Part shown: positions 6,623-8,014 of the stretch, in pieces
Layout of the letters: every line of letters starts with the position of its first letter
Position numbering within the stretch: the stretch's first letter is position 1
Source: Rhizobium sp. Q54
GTDB taxonomy: Bacteria > Pseudomonadota > Alphaproteobacteria > SMXS01
Length of the DNA: 8,014 bases
NCBI GenBank assembly: GCA_945872035.1
Contig: CAMBYA010000095.1
Span: 1-8,014 of the forward strand
Direction of reading: 5' to 3'
Translations under genes and position numbers: made by a program
The notes under the pieces: model-generated
Told to the model about the DNA's origin: nothing
Databases searched by the model: none
The model's input: the letters and a program-made list of their open reading frames with translations, nothing else

Positions 6623-6644
6623 CGTTTCAGCTCCCGCTGAAACG
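6623..6644 (-). terminator. 9-bp perfect hairpin with GNRA-type loop, valS-ilvD gap
   Basis: CGTTTCAGC (6623-6631) and GCTGAAACG (6636-6644) are perfectly complementary around 4 nt. Read on the - strand, the direction of valS and ilvD transcription, the loop is GGGA, which fits the stable GNRA class. On the + strand it is TCCC. No T-run follows on the - strand (the next bases are GCCTGACGG), so it is not a textbook intrinsic terminator. It could be a Rho-dependent or processing-stabilised 3' end of valS mRNA, a leader element of ilvD, or one copy of a dispersed palindromic repeat. Confidence 0.45.
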
Positions 6645-6673
6645 CTCACGCGATTGTCGCCGCGGCTTTGGTA

Positions 6674-6710
6674 AGCCAAGACGATTCCGCCTTGGCTGAA
6701 AGCGCTTCAG
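6674..6710 (-). other. Two small inverted repeats at the valS stop codon
   Basis: AGCCAAG (6674-6680) and CTTGGCT (6691-6697) form a 7-bp inverted repeat with a 10-nt loop. Next to it, CTGAA (6696-6700) and TTCAG (6706-6710) flank GCGC, giving a near-palindrome that contains the valS TGA (6709-6707). The two share bases, so they are alternative rather than simultaneous folds. No T-run follows. They may serve as a 3' end for valS transcripts, or be part of a repeat family with the similar element at 3792-3804. Confidence 0.3.
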
Positions 6711-8014
6711 GCCAGCGCGTCGAGACGGGCGATGGCCTCGTTGAGGGTGCCGACCAGCTGGGCCATTTCCTCGCGGCGCTCGCGCTGTTCCTCGACCACG
6801 GCCTCGGGCGCCTTGGCGACGAAACCGGGGTTGTTGAGACGTCCGTCCAGGCTGGCCATCTCCTTGCTCGCCTTCTCGATCTCCTTGCGCAGCCGGGTCT
6901 TTTCCGCGTCGAAGTCGATCACATCGGCGAGCAGCAGGCCCAGGGTGGCGTCGCCCACGGGAATCTGCACCGTGCCGCGCGGGAATGACGCGACCGTGTC
7001 GACCCGGTCGATGCGCGCAAGGCGGGCGATCACCGGCTGCAGCACCTCGGTCGTATCGATCAGCGCCTTGAAGGCACCGGTCTCGTCTACCTGGACCGCG
7101 ACCGCGATCTTGGCGCCCGGCGGCACGTTCATCTCGGTGCGCACGGTGCGGACGCGGGTAATCAGGTCGATGACAGCCTCGATCTCGCGGCTGGAAGCCG
7201 CATCGGCCAGGTCGGTGCGCGGCGCGGGCCAGTCGGCCAGGATCAGCAGGTCGTCATGGGTCTGGCGCCACAGATGCTCGGTGATGAACGGCATGAACGG
7301 ATGCAGCAGGCGCAGGATCTGCTCCATGGCCCACGCGGTCGTGCCGCGCGTCTCGGCCTTCACCGCGTCGTCCGTGCCACCCAGCAGCGGCTTGGTGAAT
7401 TCCAGGTACCAGTCGCAGAAATCGCCCCAGACGAACTGGTAGAGCGCGCCCGCCGCCTCGTTGAAGCGGTAGGCTTCCAGCGCCTCGGTGACGGAAGCGG
7501 CGGTCGCCGCCACCCTGCCCGCCAGCCAGCGGTTAACAGGCTGCTTTGCCGTCGAAGGATCGAAGCCCGAGGCATCCAGCGCGTCGTTCATGCCGCAATA
7601 GCGGTAGGCGTTCCAAAGCTTGGTGCCGAAATTGCGGTAGCCCTCGACACGCTGCTTCGACAGCTTGATGTCCCTGCCCTGCGCCGCCATGGCGGTCAGC
7701 GTGAAGCGCAGCGCGTCGGCGCCGTATTCGTCGATGAGCTGGAGCGGGTCGATGACGTTGCCCTTGGACTTCGACATCTTCTGGCCCTTCTCGTCGCGGA
7801 CCAGCGCATGGATGTAGACCGTGTGGAACGGTACTTCCTGCATGAAATAGATGCCCGACATCATCATCCGGGCGACCCAGAAGAAGATGATGTCGAAGCC
7901 GGTGACCAGCACGTCGGTCTGGTAGTGGCGCTTGAGCTCCGGCATCTGCTCGGGCCAGCCCAGGGTCGAGAACGGCCAGAGCTGGGACGAGAACCAGGTG
8001 TCGAGCACGTCCTC
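6707..8014 (-). CDS. valS: Valyl-tRNA synthetase, C-terminal 435 residues (5' end beyond the right edge)
   Basis: This class I aminoacyl-tRNA synthetase attaches valine to tRNA-Val in the cytoplasm. The window holds the last 435 residues. The N-terminal half, with the HIGH motif and most of the editing domain, lies beyond the right edge. The fragment begins within the conserved EDVLDTWFSS (residues 1-10 of the fragment), followed by GFDIIFFWVARM (39-50), the catalytic KMSKS loop (79-83), the anticodon-binding helical domain with FVWGDFCDWYLEF (194-206), and the ValRS-specific C-terminal coiled-coil arm from about 366, including LNNPGFVAKAP and a charged EEQRERREE stretch. The frame is intact to TGA at 6709-6707, with no frameshift. 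An apparent start near 8008 is an internal Val codon, not a real start. It is 177 nt upstream of ilvD on the same strand. Confidence 0.97.
   Translation of the reverse strand, partial: EDVLDTWFSSQLWPFSTLGWPEQMPELKRHYQTDVLVTGFDIIFFWVARMMMSGIYFMQEVPFHTVYIHALVRDEKGQKMSKSKGNVIDPLQLIDEYGADALRFTLTAMAAQGRDIKLSKQRVEGYRNFGTKLWNAYRYCGMNDALDASGFDPSTAKQPVNRWLAGRVAATAASVTEALEAYRFNEAAGALYQFVWGDFCDWYLEFTKPLLGGTDDAVKAETRGTTAWAMEQILRLLHPFMPFITEHLWRQTHDDLLILADWPAPRTDLADAASSREIEAVIDLITRVRTVRTEMNVPPGAKIAVAVQVDETGAFKALIDTTEVLQPVIARLARIDRVDTVASFPRGTVQIPVGDATLGLLLADVIDFDAEKTRLRKEIEKASKEMASLDGRLNNPGFVAKAPEAVVEEQRERREEMAQLVGTLNEAIARLDALA

Noticed and set aside
6618..6650. Ten-codon leader-peptide-like frame (GTG to TGA, - strand) across the 6623-6644 hairpin
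   Set aside because: It has only one Val codon besides the start and no Leu or Ile codons, no ribosome binding site and no terminator/antiterminator pair, so classical ilv attenuation is not supported.
1..8014. Mobile elements, CRISPR arrays, tRNA or rRNA genes
   Set aside because: No transposase or integrase reading frame, no regularly spaced repeats, and no tRNA-like or rRNA sequence were seen on either strand.

Overview
The window is GC-rich, densely packed bacterial chromosome. The protein types, the strong G/C preference at third codon positions and the gene content (ExoIII beginning 'MKIATWNVNS', a DHAD with the three-cysteine [2Fe-2S] pattern, ValRS with its C-terminal coiled-coil arm) suggest an alphaproteobacterium. 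The order or genus cannot be fixed from this stretch. I see no insertion sequences, phage genes, CRISPR arrays, rRNA or tRNA genes. Most of it looks like core or housekeeping chromosome.

Layout. Positions 1-3793 are read on the + strand. They hold a short unrecognised gene (70-357, possibly continuing left of the window), exodeoxyribonuclease III (xth, 441-1211), and a three-gene ABC importer operon of the NitT/TauT (NMT1/THI5-like) class: lipoprotein binding protein (1279-2280), ATPase (2280-3026) and permease (3023-3793). The three importer genes overlap by 1 and 4 nt, so they are probably translationally coupled. From 3842 to the right edge everything is on the - strand. In transcription order these are valS (C-terminal part, entering from the right edge), ilvD (dihydroxy-acid dehydratase) and a secreted, C-terminally membrane-anchored protein of unknown function. 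The two halves converge at about 3794-3841.

Functional links. ilvD makes the 2-keto acid precursors of valine and isoleucine, and valS charges tRNA with valine, so their co-orientation is metabolically sensible. The importer's ligand cannot be read from sequence. The family suggests a small organic nutrient such as a pyrimidine/thiamine precursor, riboflavin, a sulfonate or similar.

The less ordinary content lies in the short intergenic gaps. The importer leader has a nested hairpin whose 3' arm contains the ribosome binding site. The ilvD leader has a 9-bp inverted repeat plus direct repeats abutting its ribosome binding site. The valS-ilvD gap has a 9-bp hairpin with a GNRA-type loop on the transcribed strand. 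A palindrome follows ilvD, and an AAAGCGCTT(T)CAG element sits at two gene ends. No clear new multi-gene system is visible. The best candidates for undescribed biology are these leader structures and the anchored exported protein.
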